From Methanoculleus chikugoensis (lineage in GTDB: Archaea; Halobacteriota; Methanomicrobia; Methanomicrobiales; Methanoculleaceae): a stretch of DNA of 64,000 nucleotides. Positions 1 through 9,824 of the stretch are shown here, one piece after another. A program made the position numbers and the translations under genes. The DNA lies in assembly GCF_019669965.1 (NCBI RefSeq), contig NZ_AP019781.1:1923092-1987091 (forward strand), given 5' to 3'. The notes beneath the pieces are model-generated. The model was not told the DNA's origin. It saw only the letters and a program-made list of their open reading frames with translations, and made no database searches. The number at the start of each line of letters is the position of its first letter. Position 1 is the stretch's first letter.

Positions 1-1854
1 ATCGTCAGTATATCCTCGAAGCAGGCTGCAGAAGAGGCATTCAACAAGATCGTCGCAAACGCCAAGGCGTACAACCCCGATGCCGAGATCAAGGGCGTCA
101 TCGTCGAGCAGCAGGCGGCACCGGGGCTTGAACTGATCATCGGCGGGAAGACCGATCCGGCGTTCGGGAAGGTGCTCACTTTCGGTATGGGGGGCACCCT
201 CGTCGAGTTGATGAAGGACGTCACCCTGCGGATCCTGCCGATCACCGAGGAGACCATCCGACAGATGATCAGGGAGATCCACGGGTACCCGATGATCCAG
301 GGCTACCGGGGGTCGAAACCGCGGGACGAGGAGACGCTCGTCAAGATCATGTGGGCGATCAACTGTTTCTTCGCCGAGAACACCAACGTCGTGGAGTTCG
401 ACATCAACCCGGTCAGGCTCTACGAGTCGGGAGCCTGCATCGTCGATGCCCGTATCTTCGTCGACGACGAGGCGGTCGATAAGGTGGCGAAAGAGCGGCC
501 TTTCGTGCCGGTCGAATACTTCACCCCCCGGTCGATCGCGGTCATCGGGGCCTCGTCCGAACCTAAGAAGATGGGCTACGCCGTGATGCACAACCTCCTC
601 CACTTCCCCGGACAGCTCTACCCGGTGAACAACAAACGTCCGGAGGTCCAGGGGCTCAAAGCGTATGCCTCCATCCTCGATATCCCGAACCCCGTCGATA
701 TGGCGGTCATCACCGTCCCGGCAAAACACGTCCCGAGCGTCGTCGAGGAGTGCGGGCAGAAAGGCGTCGTCATGGCGGTCATCATCACCGCCGGGTTCAA
801 GGAGATGGGCGAGGGAGGAAAAGCGCTCGAGGACCGGGTCATGGAGATCGCAAAGCGTTACGGCACGCGGATCATCGGCCCGAACTGCCTCGGCCTGATC
901 ATCCCCCCAAAGGGCATCGACACCACCTACGTCCACGAATCCCCGAAACCCGGCAACATTGCCTTCATCTCCCAGAGCGGGGCCATCGTCAACACGGTGG
1001 TCGACTGGAGCATCAAGCAGGACATAGGGTTCTCCGCGGTCGTCTCGGTGGGCAACCAGGCGGACCTCAACTTCATCGACTACCTCAGGTTCGTGGAGCG
1101 CGATCCGAAGACCAAGGGCATCATCCTCTACGTCGAGGAGATCCAGGACGGCAAGACCTTCATGAAGGTGGTCAGCGAAGTCTCGAAGACCAAACCCGTC
1201 GTGGCGATCAAGGCCGGTTCATCCGTAAAGGGACAGGCGGCGGCCTCGTCCCACACGGGTTCGCTCTCGGGGTCGTACGAGGTCTACATGGAAGCCTTCC
1301 GCGAGTCCGGCGTGATCCCCGTCCACACCCTGTCCGGCACCTTCCAGGTCGCAGAGATGCTGTCGAGCCCGAAGGGCTACCCCCGCGGCAAGCGGGCGGT
1401 CGTGATCACGAACGCCGGTGGGTTCGCCGTTCTCTCCTCCGACTACGCCGAGCGCTACGGCATCGACCTGATCACCCTCCCGCCGAAGGTCTTGAAAGAA
1501 CTCAACGAACTCCTGCCCGAATTCTGGAACAAGAACAACCCGATCGACCTCCTCGGCGATGCCAACGAGAAGAGGTTCGAGCAGACGTTCAACACGCTTG
1601 TTAAGTACCAGGACTGCTGGGACATCGCCTTCGTTGTCGGGTTCCCGAATCTCGTCATCGGGTCGGAACAGCTCGCAAACCAGATCATCCGGTTCTCCGA
1701 GAAGACCGAGAACATGATCGTCGGGACGCTGCTCGGCGGCGACTCGATGGAACGGGGCCGCAAGATCCTCAAGGAGAACGGCATCCCGCTCTTCGACGAA
1801 CTCGACTTCACCTTCCGGGTGATGGGGAGAATCCTCTGGCAGAGGTTCCGGTAA
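1..1854 (+). CDS. Acyl-CoA/acetate-CoA ligase (ADP-forming), beta-alpha fusion, 5' truncated by window edge
   Basis: The frame is open from base 1, so the true start lies outside the window. The visible part begins inside an ATP-grasp domain (GVIVEQQAAPGLELIIGG), followed by a CoA-binding Rossmann domain (FTPRSIAVIGASSEPKKMGY) and two succinyl-CoA-ligase-like domains (FISQSGAIV; VGNQADL). The SSHTGSLSG segment carries the histidine expected to be phosphorylated in this family. Enzymes of this family interconvert acyl-CoA + ADP + Pi and acid + ATP in the cytoplasm. The order ATP-grasp then CoA-binding shows a fused beta-alpha architecture. The gene converges with the glycosyltransferase gene after a 55-bp gap. 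Substrate (acetate or another acid) cannot be told from sequence. Confidence 0.9.
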   Translation: MVSISSKQAAEEAFNKIVANAKAYNPDAEIKGVIVEQQAAPGLELIIGGKTDPAFGKVLTFGMGGTLVELMKDVTLRILPITEETIRQMIREIHGYPMIQGYRGSKPRDEETLVKIMWAINCFFAENTNVVEFDINPVRLYESGACIVDARIFVDDEAVDKVAKERPFVPVEYFTPRSIAVIGASSEPKKMGYAVMHNLLHFPGQLYPVNNKRPEVQGLKAYASILDIPNPVDMAVITVPAKHVPSVVEECGQKGVVMAVIITAGFKEMGEGGKALEDRVMEIAKRYGTRIIGPNCLGLIIPPKGIDTTYVHESPKPGNIAFISQSGAIVNTVVDWSIKQDIGFSAVVSVGNQADLNFIDYLRFVERDPKTKGIILYVEEIQDGKTFMKVVSEVSKTKPVVAIKAGSSVKGQAAASSHTGSLSGSYEVYMEAFRESGVIPVHTLSGTFQVAEMLSSPKGYPRGKRAVVITNAGGFAVLSSDYAERYGIDLITLPPKVLKELNELLPEFWNKNNPIDLLGDANEKRFEQTFNTLVKYQDCWDIAFVVGFPNLVIGSEQLANQIIRFSEKTENMIVGTLLGGDSMERGRKILKENGIPLFDELDFTFRVMGRILWQRFR

Positions 1855-1909
1855 GAACCTCTCCCGAAACAATTCTTTTCTGTCTGCTCCGGCACTTGTT
1901 CCGGAATGT

Positions 1910-3454
1910 TCACTCGGCAATCTTTCTTGCCACCCGCCTCCCGTCCCTTCGCCAGACCACCAGAAACGACGAGAGGACGGCGAGCGTGTAGCAGGCCCAG
2001 AAGAGCGGGATCGCCGTCCCGGAGTCCGGGCCGAGCGCGACCGCCCGCACAATGCCGACGGCCATCGACACCAGAATGGCCGCAATCACGAGGAGAACCG
2101 GCCCAATCCGGACGCGGGAGCGAGTGGCGGGCCCCGGCACCACCTTCGGCGTCACGACGAACGGGAGCTTCTTTCCCGAGACGGCGTACCAGATCGCCCG
2201 GGCGTATACGAAGGCGAGGGTGTTGAAGATCGCCTGCGAGAACGCGAGGTCATGGAGGGAGTACTGCCGCTCGCGGATGCTGACGACGACCTGGATCGCG
2301 ATCACCACGACGAGCACCACGGCGAAGACCGGGGGAACCCAGACGGGGAGGATCGGAATACCGAAGAAGAGCGTCGCGACGGGGAGGAGGAAGAGCACCA
2401 CGTTCACCCCTCCAAGCAGGTAGATCGAGACCGTAACGAGGAACTCAAGCCAGTGCGTTGCGGTCATGCTCCGGGGCTGCGCCACGAGTTGCCGGAGGAT
2501 CGTCCCGAGAAGCTGGGTGTTCCCGTATGCCCAGCGGAGTTGCTGCGTGAAGTATGCGGCGAGGTTCGGCGGCGCAACGCCCTCCGCGTAGACGGCATCG
2601 AGAAAGACTCCCCGGCGGCCCCGGAGGTGGAACGTAAACGACGTGGCGATGTCTTCGGCGATGCATACCTCGTCCATCCCGCCGACGGCGGCGAGATGGC
2701 TCACCCGGAAGAGGCAGTTCGAGCCTGTCAGCATGGCGGTATCGTTGACGGAGAGCCCCCGGCAGACGTGCTTGTTGTAGATGTGCTGCTGGTAGGAGAA
2801 CGTGACGCTTATCGGGTCGTGGGGCTCCGTTCGGAAGAACTGCGGGGTCTGGACGAAGGATACGGCCGGGTCGGCCTCAAGGATAGGGACGAGGTCGGCG
2901 AGGATCTCCGGCTTCACCCTCTGGTCGGCGTCGATGACCAGGAGGTACGGCGTATCGGCGTCGAGGTGCGAGAGGGCGTGATTGATCGCTCCCGCCTTGA
3001 ACCCGCTTCTGTGGTCGCGATGGAGATAAGAAAGGCCGTACCGGCGGCATATATCCTGCATCGCGGAGCGCCTCCGTGCATCCGAGGAGTCGTCGAGGAG
3101 GAAGATGCGGAAGTCCGGGTAGTCGATCGCCGTGCATGCCCGGACACAGGGCTCGACCACATCCGGCTCCTCGTTGTAGACCGGGATGAAGACCGCGACG
3201 GGAGGGGGCGGTGCACCCGGCTCTTGCGGTGCCGTGGGACGGTAGGCATAGATCGACCGCAGGAGGTGATCGGCGTAGCTCACGAACTGGATCACCCCGA
3301 ACGCCGTGACGGCGACGAGAAAGAGCGAGAGAGCCCTTGCAAGAAGGCTCCAGCCGGCTCCGGTCAGTATGAGGTGCAGATCGCGGAGGAAGATGACCGC
3401 GAGCAGCACCATCAGCGTGGCGGTAAAGAGTGAGATACGTGCTGCCGTCTTCAT
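1910..3454 (-). CDS. Membrane glycosyltransferase family 2 (cellulose-synthase-like)
   Basis: The 514-aa protein has two N-terminal membrane segments (about residues 10-65), a cytoplasmic GT-A catalytic domain and several C-terminal membrane helices. Visible motifs are the nucleotide-sugar binding FIPVYNEEPD, DDSSD at about 121-125, the DxD-type LVIDADQRVKP, and QQLRWAYG, the Q/RxxRW motif of processive synthases. It probably transfers sugar from a nucleotide sugar to a growing polysaccharide or lipid-linked acceptor at the membrane. No PilZ domain is visible. It stands alone, convergent with the upstream ligase gene. Sugar and product are unknown. Confidence 0.9.
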   Translation of the reverse strand: MKTAARISLFTATLMVLLAVIFLRDLHLILTGAGWSLLARALSLFLVAVTAFGVIQFVSYADHLLRSIYAYRPTAPQEPGAPPPPVAVFIPVYNEEPDVVEPCVRACTAIDYPDFRIFLLDDSSDARRRSAMQDICRRYGLSYLHRDHRSGFKAGAINHALSHLDADTPYLLVIDADQRVKPEILADLVPILEADPAVSFVQTPQFFRTEPHDPISVTFSYQQHIYNKHVCRGLSVNDTAMLTGSNCLFRVSHLAAVGGMDEVCIAEDIATSFTFHLRGRRGVFLDAVYAEGVAPPNLAAYFTQQLRWAYGNTQLLGTILRQLVAQPRSMTATHWLEFLVTVSIYLLGGVNVVLFLLPVATLFFGIPILPVWVPPVFAVVLVVVIAIQVVVSIRERQYSLHDLAFSQAIFNTLAFVYARAIWYAVSGKKLPFVVTPKVVPGPATRSRVRIGPVLLVIAAILVSMAVGIVRAVALGPDSGTAIPLFWACYTLAVLSSFLVVWRRDGRRVARKIAE

Positions 3455-3807
3455 GGAAGATCCACCGCGGTCTGGCTGGTATCATGCAGAGACACCCTGC
3501 GCAACCCGGATGCAGCCCGGGTGCAACGGACGGCGCGAGGCGGTCCGGATACCATCCATCATACCAGAGTAGTTAAAGGTTTCGGGAATGGCTGAACCGC
3601 AGCCCCCCGACCCCAAAACGATCTTCTTCGACCGTTTGCGGTACGGCGATGTGCAGGCCCCGGACCTTCCCGATGACCGTTGTGTGTATTACGGGGCCGG
3701 TATCGGGATATCGCGGCCGCGCACGGCGGCAGAGGGTGCAGGCGACCAGTATCTCCGACAGACCGAAAACACCGACACTATGAAATAGATCACGCTCCTC
3801 TTGAGAA
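3455..3807. other. 353-bp intergenic region between divergent glycosyltransferase and sod genes
   Basis: The two flanking genes diverge from here, so it should hold both promoters. Short open frames exist on both strands but none has a convincing domain or ribosome binding site, and I do not call a gene. Confidence 0.5.
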
Positions 3808-4449
3808 ATGATTGCTATGACAGCACAGAAGATGGCACCTGCATCGTTGAAGAAGTACGAGATGCCGCCGCTGCCGTATGCGCCCGATGCGCTCGAACCC
3901 CACATCTCGAAGGAACAGCTCTCCCTGCACCACGATAAGCACCACCAGGCCTACGTTACCGGGGCGAACGCCGATCTCGAAAAACTGGAGAAGGCACGGC
4001 AAGACGGCACCGAAGTCGATATGAAGGCGATCCTGAAGGAACTCTCGTTCAACATCGGCGGCCACGTCCTGCACACCCTCTTCTGGCCGACGATGGCCCC
4101 GGCCGGAAAGGGCGGCGGCGGAACCCCGGGCGGCGCGCTTGCCGACCTGATAGACCGGGAGTGGGGTTCCTTCGACCGGTTCAAGGCCGAGTTCACGAAG
4201 GCGGCCGCGAGCACCGAGGGGTCCGGGTGGGCGGCACTGGCGTACTGCACCATGACCGACCGTCCCATGATCATGCAGATCGAGAAGCACAACAACAACG
4301 TCTACCCGACGTTCCAGATCCTGATGGTGCTCGACGTCTGGGAACACGCCTATTACATCGACCACAAGAACAACCGGGCCGGGTTCATCGACGCCTTCTG
4401 GAACGTCGTGAACTGGGACACGGTGAACAAACGGCTGGAGAACCTCTGA
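3808..4449 (+). CDS. sod: Iron/manganese superoxide dismutase
   Basis: The 213-aa protein is a full-length Fe/Mn SOD converting superoxide to oxygen and hydrogen peroxide. Metal-ligand regions are visible: HHDKHH at about 41-46, the helix [13 protein letters not shown], and [11 protein letters not shown] near the C-terminus. No signal peptide is seen, so it is cytoplasmic. An in-frame ATG three codons downstream (3817) is an alternative start; no strong Shine-Dalgarno separates them. A seven-T run lies just after the stop. This is oxygen defence in a strict anaerobe; Fe versus Mn preference cannot be read from the sequence. Confidence 0.95.
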   Translation: MIAMTAQKMAPASLKKYEMPPLPYAPDALEPHISKEQLSLHHDKHHQAYVTGANADLEKLEKARQDGTEVDMKAILKELSFNIGGHVLHTLFWPTMAPAGKGGGGTPGGALADLIDREWGSFDRFKAEFTKAAASTEGSGWAALAYCTMTDRPMIMQIEKHNNNVYPTFQILMVLDVWEHAYYIDHKNNRAGFIDAFWNVVNWDTVNKRLENL

Positions 4450-4456
4450 CCACCTC

Positions 4457-4463
4457 TTTTTTT
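4457..4463 (+). terminator. T-run terminator after sod
   Basis: Seven consecutive T residues begin 8 bases after the sod stop codon, matching the T-rich intrinsic terminators of archaea. Confidence 0.5.
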
Positions 4464-4659
4464 CCCGGGTACGTGCGCCGTACCTGAGCGGCGAACCGGC
4501 TGCACCTCCGGATAGACTCCGGCACCCGTTTGCCCCGGAGGCGCCGTGCAGCGTCCATATCCAAAACCATTAAGTAGTCATCGCAAGAGATAGCGGCGAC
4601 GTTATCGGTGGGGGAAGGAATGGATCGGTACCGCAGGCGATATACCCTTAGTCTAACCT

Positions 4660-6183
4660 GTGCTCACTCTCCTGGGGGAGGAGCAACCGCTCGTTCGTAT
4701 ATGCGTAGAGCAGGGGCGATCCCCGGGATCGACCATGCTCGGTAGGGCCGTCCCCGCACCGGACCAGGAGATGCTCCGGAACGCGATCACGGACGGGGCC
4801 GTACGCCATCTGCTCCGCGAAGAAGACCCGCGGCTCCGGAACTTCCGGCTCTGCAACGCATGCGGTTCCTGCACACCCTACTGCCCGGCACGGATCAACG
4901 ATCCCGGCGCGAACGGAGATCCCGGGTATCTCGCACGGAGGGTGACCGCGGCCCTCCAGGCAGGCAGACGCCCGGGGCTCGATCTTGCCGACTGCGTCCA
5001 GTGCTACTCCTGCGAGACCGTCTGCCCGCGCTCCGTCAGCATCGGCGGGATCATCAACGCCGTCTACGAGACGGAACGCCTGCAGCCGGTCTTTCGAAGG
5101 ATGCTCCTCGACCGGGGGGGCCTTCCTCCCCGGGCATTTCTTCCGCTCTACATGGAGAGAGGGCACCTCCGAAAGTTCATCGCAAAGGCGATCCGCTACC
5201 CTTACCCGGCGGACGGCAGGGCGATCGACGAGGTCCGGCGGCTGCTGCTCCATCCGGTCGACGCGTCGGCCTTCTCGGTGCCCGGACACCTCCCGCAGAG
5301 GCAACCGCTCGCCCGGCCCGACCGGGTCTTTCACCTCAACTCCTGCTGCGCTTTCAACTACCCCGGCGCGGACCTCTCGCAGAAGACGATCCTTGCCGCC
5401 CTCGGCATCCGTTACGAGACCTCGCGGATGCAGACCTGCTGCGGGGGCGCCCCGCACTACATGGGCGGGGCAGGTTTTGCCGACCGGCTGCTCCTCACCG
5501 CACGAAACCTCAGCGTCATCCATGACGCGTTCGAACCCGGCGGCGAGATCGCCGTGACCGGGATATGCCCGACCTGCAGCGACTCGTATGCCGCCGCACT
5601 CGATGTGCTCTCGCACAACGCCAACAGGGGGATGGCGAACGCAGCGCTGGCGAGGATCGGCCGGGAGGTGACCGACCCCGGGGCGTTTTCGGTGGCAAAC
5701 GTCCTCGACCTCTATCCCCTCTATCTCGACGAACTCCGGCGGCTCGTCGAGACGCGGCTCACCGGGCTCACCGTCGGGGTGCACGTCAGCTGCCACTACC
5801 GGAAGATGAACGGCACCCTTGCCGTCCCGCCGGGGCTACAGGATCTCACGGCGGTGACGGGAGCGAAGATCACGAGAAGCGTGATGGAGCACTACTGCTG
5901 CGGCGGGGTCAAGAACCTCTTCGACCGGCACCGGAATGGCCGCCCCCGGGAACTCTCCCGGCTGAACCGGCTCGTCCGCCAGGATTTCATGAACCACCGC
6001 CTGGACGTGATGGTCGTCGACTGTCCGGGGTGCGAGCTGGTCTATGACCACATGGGCGTGCCGGTGCTCCATATCACCGAACTCCTGGCACTCGCAATGG
6101 GCGCCGAACCGGGGGATACGGTCTGCGTCCAGGGTCACCTGACCTCGCTCTCACCCGCACTCGATCGGATAGGGATACTTTAG
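4660..6183 (+). CDS. Fused HdrC-HdrB-type iron-sulfur protein (heterodisulfide reductase-like)
   Basis: The 507-aa protein joins an N-terminal HdrC-like domain with two [4Fe-4S] motifs (CNACGSCTPYCP; CVQCYSCETVCP) to an HdrB-like half with two CCG domains. These read CCAFNYPG...CCGG...CPTC and CHYRKMNG...CCGG...CPGC. In HdrB/HdrD such cysteines bind the noncubane clusters that reduce CoM-S-S-CoB. The fused order resembles HdrD, but no membrane HdrE partner or HdrA gene is adjacent. It may be a paralogue acting on another disulfide or on electron transfer. Start is GTG at 4660; an in-frame ATG at 4735 is possible and neither has a clear Shine-Dalgarno. Confidence 0.8.
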   Translation: MLTLLGEEQPLVRICVEQGRSPGSTMLGRAVPAPDQEMLRNAITDGAVRHLLREEDPRLRNFRLCNACGSCTPYCPARINDPGANGDPGYLARRVTAALQAGRRPGLDLADCVQCYSCETVCPRSVSIGGIINAVYETERLQPVFRRMLLDRGGLPPRAFLPLYMERGHLRKFIAKAIRYPYPADGRAIDEVRRLLLHPVDASAFSVPGHLPQRQPLARPDRVFHLNSCCAFNYPGADLSQKTILAALGIRYETSRMQTCCGGAPHYMGGAGFADRLLLTARNLSVIHDAFEPGGEIAVTGICPTCSDSYAAALDVLSHNANRGMANAALARIGREVTDPGAFSVANVLDLYPLYLDELRRLVETRLTGLTVGVHVSCHYRKMNGTLAVPPGLQDLTAVTGAKITRSVMEHYCCGGVKNLFDRHRNGRPRELSRLNRLVRQDFMNHRLDVMVVDCPGCELVYDHMGVPVLHITELLALAMGAEPGDTVCVQGHLTSLSPALDRIGIL

Positions 6184-6371
6184 GAGATACGGATCCCGGT
6201 GGAGGATGCGCGATCCCCGTCACGAAGGGCGGCAGGGATCGCGGCACCAAACGGCCGGGTGCGGTCAGCGGCATGGCCGCGGCCATCTTTGCGCGACCGG
6301 CCGAAACTACAGACGGTCCGGCAACGGCCGGGCCGCCACCGCAAATGCCTTATTACCGGGAACACGATTTG

Positions 6372-6380
6372 TTTATATAA
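6372..6380 (+). promoter_or_regulatory. TATA box of the histidine kinase gene
   Basis: TTTATATAA lies about 40-48 bases before the ATG at 6420, in an otherwise GC-rich stretch. The rest of the 236-bp gap shows no gene. Confidence 0.6.
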
Positions 6381-6419
6381 CGCTCGGAGGATAAAAACAT
6401 CAGAGGGCAGGATACCCGT

Positions 6420-8018
6420 ATGAATAGAGCGGATTCGATATCTACCATATCTCAAGAGGCGTTTCGGATTCTCGACGAGCCCGGCGCAGGTATCCTCGTG
6501 CTCGATCGGCAGATGCAGGTCTTCTGGGCAAATGCATTTGCCATGGATCTCCTCTCTACAAGCGAAGAGGAGATCCTCGGATTCGACGCCCGCCGGGTCC
6601 TCGACGCGCATCTGACGCCGCTCCTGCAGGAGAGGGATGCTGCCCACAGGCTCCTTGCCACGATGAATAACGGAACCGGGATACCCGGTCTCGACCTCTC
6701 GGTGCAGGACCCGCGGGGGGAAGAGCGACAGATCGTCTATTCCAGCCGGAAGATCGAGCGGGGAGCGTTTGCAGGGATGTGGGTGCTCTGCATGCGGGAC
6801 GTCACCGAGCAAAGACCGGCAAACGAAGGGCTGCTCTCCGCGAACAGACAACTCCAGGTCCTGAACCAGATCATGGGGGTATCCGCGTCGTCCCTCTCGC
6901 TCGACGAACTGCTCGAAGCGTCGCTCTCAAAGACCCTCGATCTGCTCGGGTTCGACCTGGGACTGACGTACCTCCTGAACCCGGATCGGACAATAGCGCT
7001 CCCGCGCTACCACCGCGGCGTCCCGGAGTGCTACCTCGCCCGGAGCAGGACGATCAAAGTTCATCACTGGCCCTGGAACTTCGTCTTCGTTGCCGGACAG
7101 CCGCGCTACCTTGAACTGCAGGGCGAGGGAGGCACGATCGAGGATGAGATCCTCGCCTCGCTCGGGGTCGCCACCCTCGCCTGCATCCCGATCCTTGCGG
7201 AATCGGTCGTGGTCGGTGCGCTCTTCCTCGGGAGCAGGAAGGCCGGGGGGTTCCGGGCCGAGGAACGCCGCCTCCTCGAGGCGATCGGACAGGAGATCGG
7301 GTCGGGCGTTCTGCGGAGCATGCTCCACAAACGGCTGGAGGCGGCCCACCGCGAGACGAACCTCTACCTGGACGTCATGACCCACGACATCAAGAACGCG
7401 GAGAACGTCGCGAACCTCTACTGCGACCTCCTGCTCGATACACTGGAGGGCAACGACGCCCGGTACGCACGGGGGCTCAAGGAGAGCATCCGCAAAAGCA
7501 GCGGCATTCTCCAGAACGTCTCGACCATCCGCCGGATTCACCAGGAGCCGCCCGACCTGAAACCGATCCATCTCGGCCACGTGATCAGGGCGCAGATCGA
7601 GCGCACCCCGGAAGCAGCCATCTCGTTTGACGGCACCACGGCGGAGGTCCGGGCCGACGATCTGCTCCCCGAGGTCTTTACGAACCTCATCGGCAACGCC
7701 GTGAAACACGGCGGGCCGGACGCCGGGATCGCGATCCGCGTGGAGGACTGCCCCGATGAGGATCACACGGTGGTGGTGACCGTGGAGGACACCGGCCCCG
7801 GCATCCCCGAGGCAATGAAAGAGACGATCTTCGACCGGTTCAGGCAGGGCAGGAACCAGGGATGCGGGAAAGGGCTCGGCCTGTACATCGTCGGGATACT
7901 GCTCGACCGCTACGGCGGCCGGATCTGGGTTGAGGACCGGGTGGAAGGCCGGCCCGACCTCGGGGCGTCGTTTCGGTTCACGCTGCGCGAAGTGGTGCAC
8001 GACGGGTATGAGGGGTGA
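6420..8018 (+). CDS. PAS-GAF sensor histidine kinase
   Basis: The 532-aa soluble protein has an N-terminal PAS-like sensor (about 20-125), a GAF-like domain (about 150-300), a dimerisation helix with the phospho-accepting histidine in DVMTHDIKNAENV, and a HATPase_c domain. N-box NLIGNAVKHGG, G1 EDTGPGIPE and G2 GKGLGLYIVG are intact, so it should autophosphorylate. No transmembrane segment is seen; it likely senses an intracellular signal. No response regulator gene is next to it, so it is an orphan kinase. Methanogens carry many PAS/GAF kinases of this layout. Confidence 0.92.
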   Translation: MNRADSISTISQEAFRILDEPGAGILVLDRQMQVFWANAFAMDLLSTSEEEILGFDARRVLDAHLTPLLQERDAAHRLLATMNNGTGIPGLDLSVQDPRGEERQIVYSSRKIERGAFAGMWVLCMRDVTEQRPANEGLLSANRQLQVLNQIMGVSASSLSLDELLEASLSKTLDLLGFDLGLTYLLNPDRTIALPRYHRGVPECYLARSRTIKVHHWPWNFVFVAGQPRYLELQGEGGTIEDEILASLGVATLACIPILAESVVVGALFLGSRKAGGFRAEERRLLEAIGQEIGSGVLRSMLHKRLEAAHRETNLYLDVMTHDIKNAENVANLYCDLLLDTLEGNDARYARGLKESIRKSSGILQNVSTIRRIHQEPPDLKPIHLGHVIRAQIERTPEAAISFDGTTAEVRADDLLPEVFTNLIGNAVKHGGPDAGIAIRVEDCPDEDHTVVVTVEDTGPGIPEAMKETIFDRFRQGRNQGCGKGLGLYIVGILLDRYGGRIWVEDRVEGRPDLGASFRFTLREVVHDGYEG

Positions 8019-8039
8019 GACCCCCTCATACCGGAGACC

Positions 8040-9461
8040 TCACGCCGCTGTCGGCGCAGCCAGCTGATGGGTCTGGAGCCCTGCCGAGTACCGGCGCGCC
8101 CAGGCATACCCGAGCGCCGCGCCGATCGCGTTTCCTGCGGCAACTCCCCACCAGATGCCGGAGAGGCCGAGCCCGAGAACGGTTGCAAATATCCAGGCAA
8201 AGAGGATGGATAGGACGATGTTCTGCAGAAGCGTGATCGTAAGAGACCGTGCTCCAAGGCCCGTCCCCTGGAAGAACGACGCCGCGAAGAGCCCGAACCC
8301 GACCATGGGGTAGACGAGGCTCATGACCCGGAGGTAGGTCGTCAGCTCGGGAGCGATCCCGGCGGCGTCGCCCGCCGTGAAGAGTGCGGCAATCAGGGGG
8401 GCGAAGACGAACGTGGCCGCGGCAAGCCCGAGACCGATCCCAAGACCGAGCCGTGCGGCGAACCGAAGTGCGGTCTCCATCCGTGCGTACGCATGTGCCC
8501 CGTAGGTGGCGGCGGTGACCGCGACCACCGCCGACGATATGGCAAGGATCGGCGTCAGGCCGATGCTCACGACCCGCCACCCGACCGAGTAGACGGCGAC
8601 GCCGTCGGTGCTCGCTATGAGAACGATGACGCCGTTCAAGATCAGGGCCATCAGGGCGAGTGCCAGCTGCTCGGCTGCTGCGGGGAGACCGACCTGCAGG
8701 ACGTCCCGTACGACTCCGGCGTCCGGGGAGAAACCCCGGAAGCAGAGCGCGATGTAGGTATCTTTCTTCACGAAGAGCCAGTAGACCATCGGGACGGCGG
8801 CGATGACCTCCGCGAGGATGGTCGCCCAGGCTGCGCCGGCGATCCCCATATCGAATCCATAGATCAGGATCGGGTCGAGGACGATGTTCGCCACCGCTCC
8901 CGCCGCCATGGCGTACATCGTCCGCTTTGCATCGCCTTCGCCGTGCATGAGCGCGTAGGCGACCTCGCCGAAGAGGAGGGCGAACGTCCCGAGGAAGAGG
9001 ATCCGTGCGTATTCCGTGGCGAGACCGACGGCGTCGCCCGCTCCCATGAGGACGAAGATGTCTTGCGCAAAGAGGAAGAGCGGGATGGTGACGACGACAG
9101 CAAGCACGGTCATCAGGAGGATGGTGTGCATCGCAACGCTGCTCGCGCCGGCCCTGTTGCGGGCGCCGATCATCCGGGCGAGCGCCGCTTCTCCGCCGGT
9201 TCCGAGGCCGCTCGCTAGCCCGATGGTCATGATGAAGAGCGGGAATGAGAACCCGACGGCGGCAAGAGCGTCTGCACCGAGACCCGCGACCCAGAACGCG
9301 TCGACGACGTTGTAGAGGGTCATGAGGGTCATCGCGATCATCATCGGCAGGGAGAGCCGGAGGATCGCGGTCTTCGGATCGGCGAGGAGTAGCTTTGTTC
9401 CTTCTGTTTCTTTCTGGTTACTACTTGAGGGTGTGTCGTCTTCTGAATCACTTGTCGGCAT
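8040..9461 (-). CDS. MATE family multidrug/cation antiporter
   Basis: The 473-aa protein has twelve predicted hydrophobic segments in two MATE repeats. Typical segments are LSLPMMIAMTLMTLYNVVDA at the first helix, the GLGTGGEAALARMIGARNR loop, and a second-half LGARSLTITLLQNIVLS. MATE proteins export cationic drugs or metabolites in exchange for Na+ or H+. The N-terminus (about 30 residues) is hydrophilic and Ser/Asp-rich. It converges closely with the histidine kinase gene (21-bp gap). Confidence 0.92.
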   Translation of the reverse strand: MPTSDSEDDTPSSSNQKETEGTKLLLADPKTAILRLSLPMMIAMTLMTLYNVVDAFWVAGLGADALAAVGFSFPLFIMTIGLASGLGTGGEAALARMIGARNRAGASSVAMHTILLMTVLAVVVTIPLFLFAQDIFVLMGAGDAVGLATEYARILFLGTFALLFGEVAYALMHGEGDAKRTMYAMAAGAVANIVLDPILIYGFDMGIAGAAWATILAEVIAAVPMVYWLFVKKDTYIALCFRGFSPDAGVVRDVLQVGLPAAAEQLALALMALILNGVIVLIASTDGVAVYSVGWRVVSIGLTPILAISSAVVAVTAATYGAHAYARMETALRFAARLGLGIGLGLAAATFVFAPLIAALFTAGDAAGIAPELTTYLRVMSLVYPMVGFGLFAASFFQGTGLGARSLTITLLQNIVLSILFAWIFATVLGLGLSGIWWGVAAGNAIGAALGYAWARRYSAGLQTHQLAAPTAA

Positions 9462-9824
9462 ACATATCGCCTGCTGGCGTGCCCGCGCCGCGGGCTCCCG
9501 GAGAGATAGGGAACCGGTTCTCAGGCGGTTTGGGCATCGTGCCTGTCTGCGGATTTTGATTGCCGGATGCGCCCGGGGAACGTGACTGAACGGAAAGCGG
9601 CCGGTTAATAGCCGCCCTCAATTATCCGATTTCCTGACGTTATAGGGCAATACAAGAAAAATGTGGGCGCGGATCAGTAGATATATCTTCGCATCAGGCG
9701 GATCGAAACGGGCTCTAAAACGTCCTGCTCCGGCGGCTGTGAGCCCGGTCGACGGGTATCCGGGCTCCCGGAGCGCCGGCAGGGTGCAGCAGCGCGCCGG
9801 AGAGATTCAACCGGAAAAACAGAA
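9462..9824. other. 363-bp intergenic region upstream of the MATE gene
   Basis: It lies upstream of the leftward MATE gene and downstream of the leftward ATP-cone gene. I see no coding signal, RNA gene or repeat in it. Confidence 0.4.

Noticed and set aside
2252-3433. A 393-aa plus-strand frame opposite the glycosyltransferase gene
   Set aside because: Low-complexity charged content, no domain; the opposite strand has clear GT2 motifs.
3588-3788. A 66-codon plus-strand frame upstream of sod
   Set aside because: Pro/Arg-rich with no recognisable domain and no ribosome binding site.
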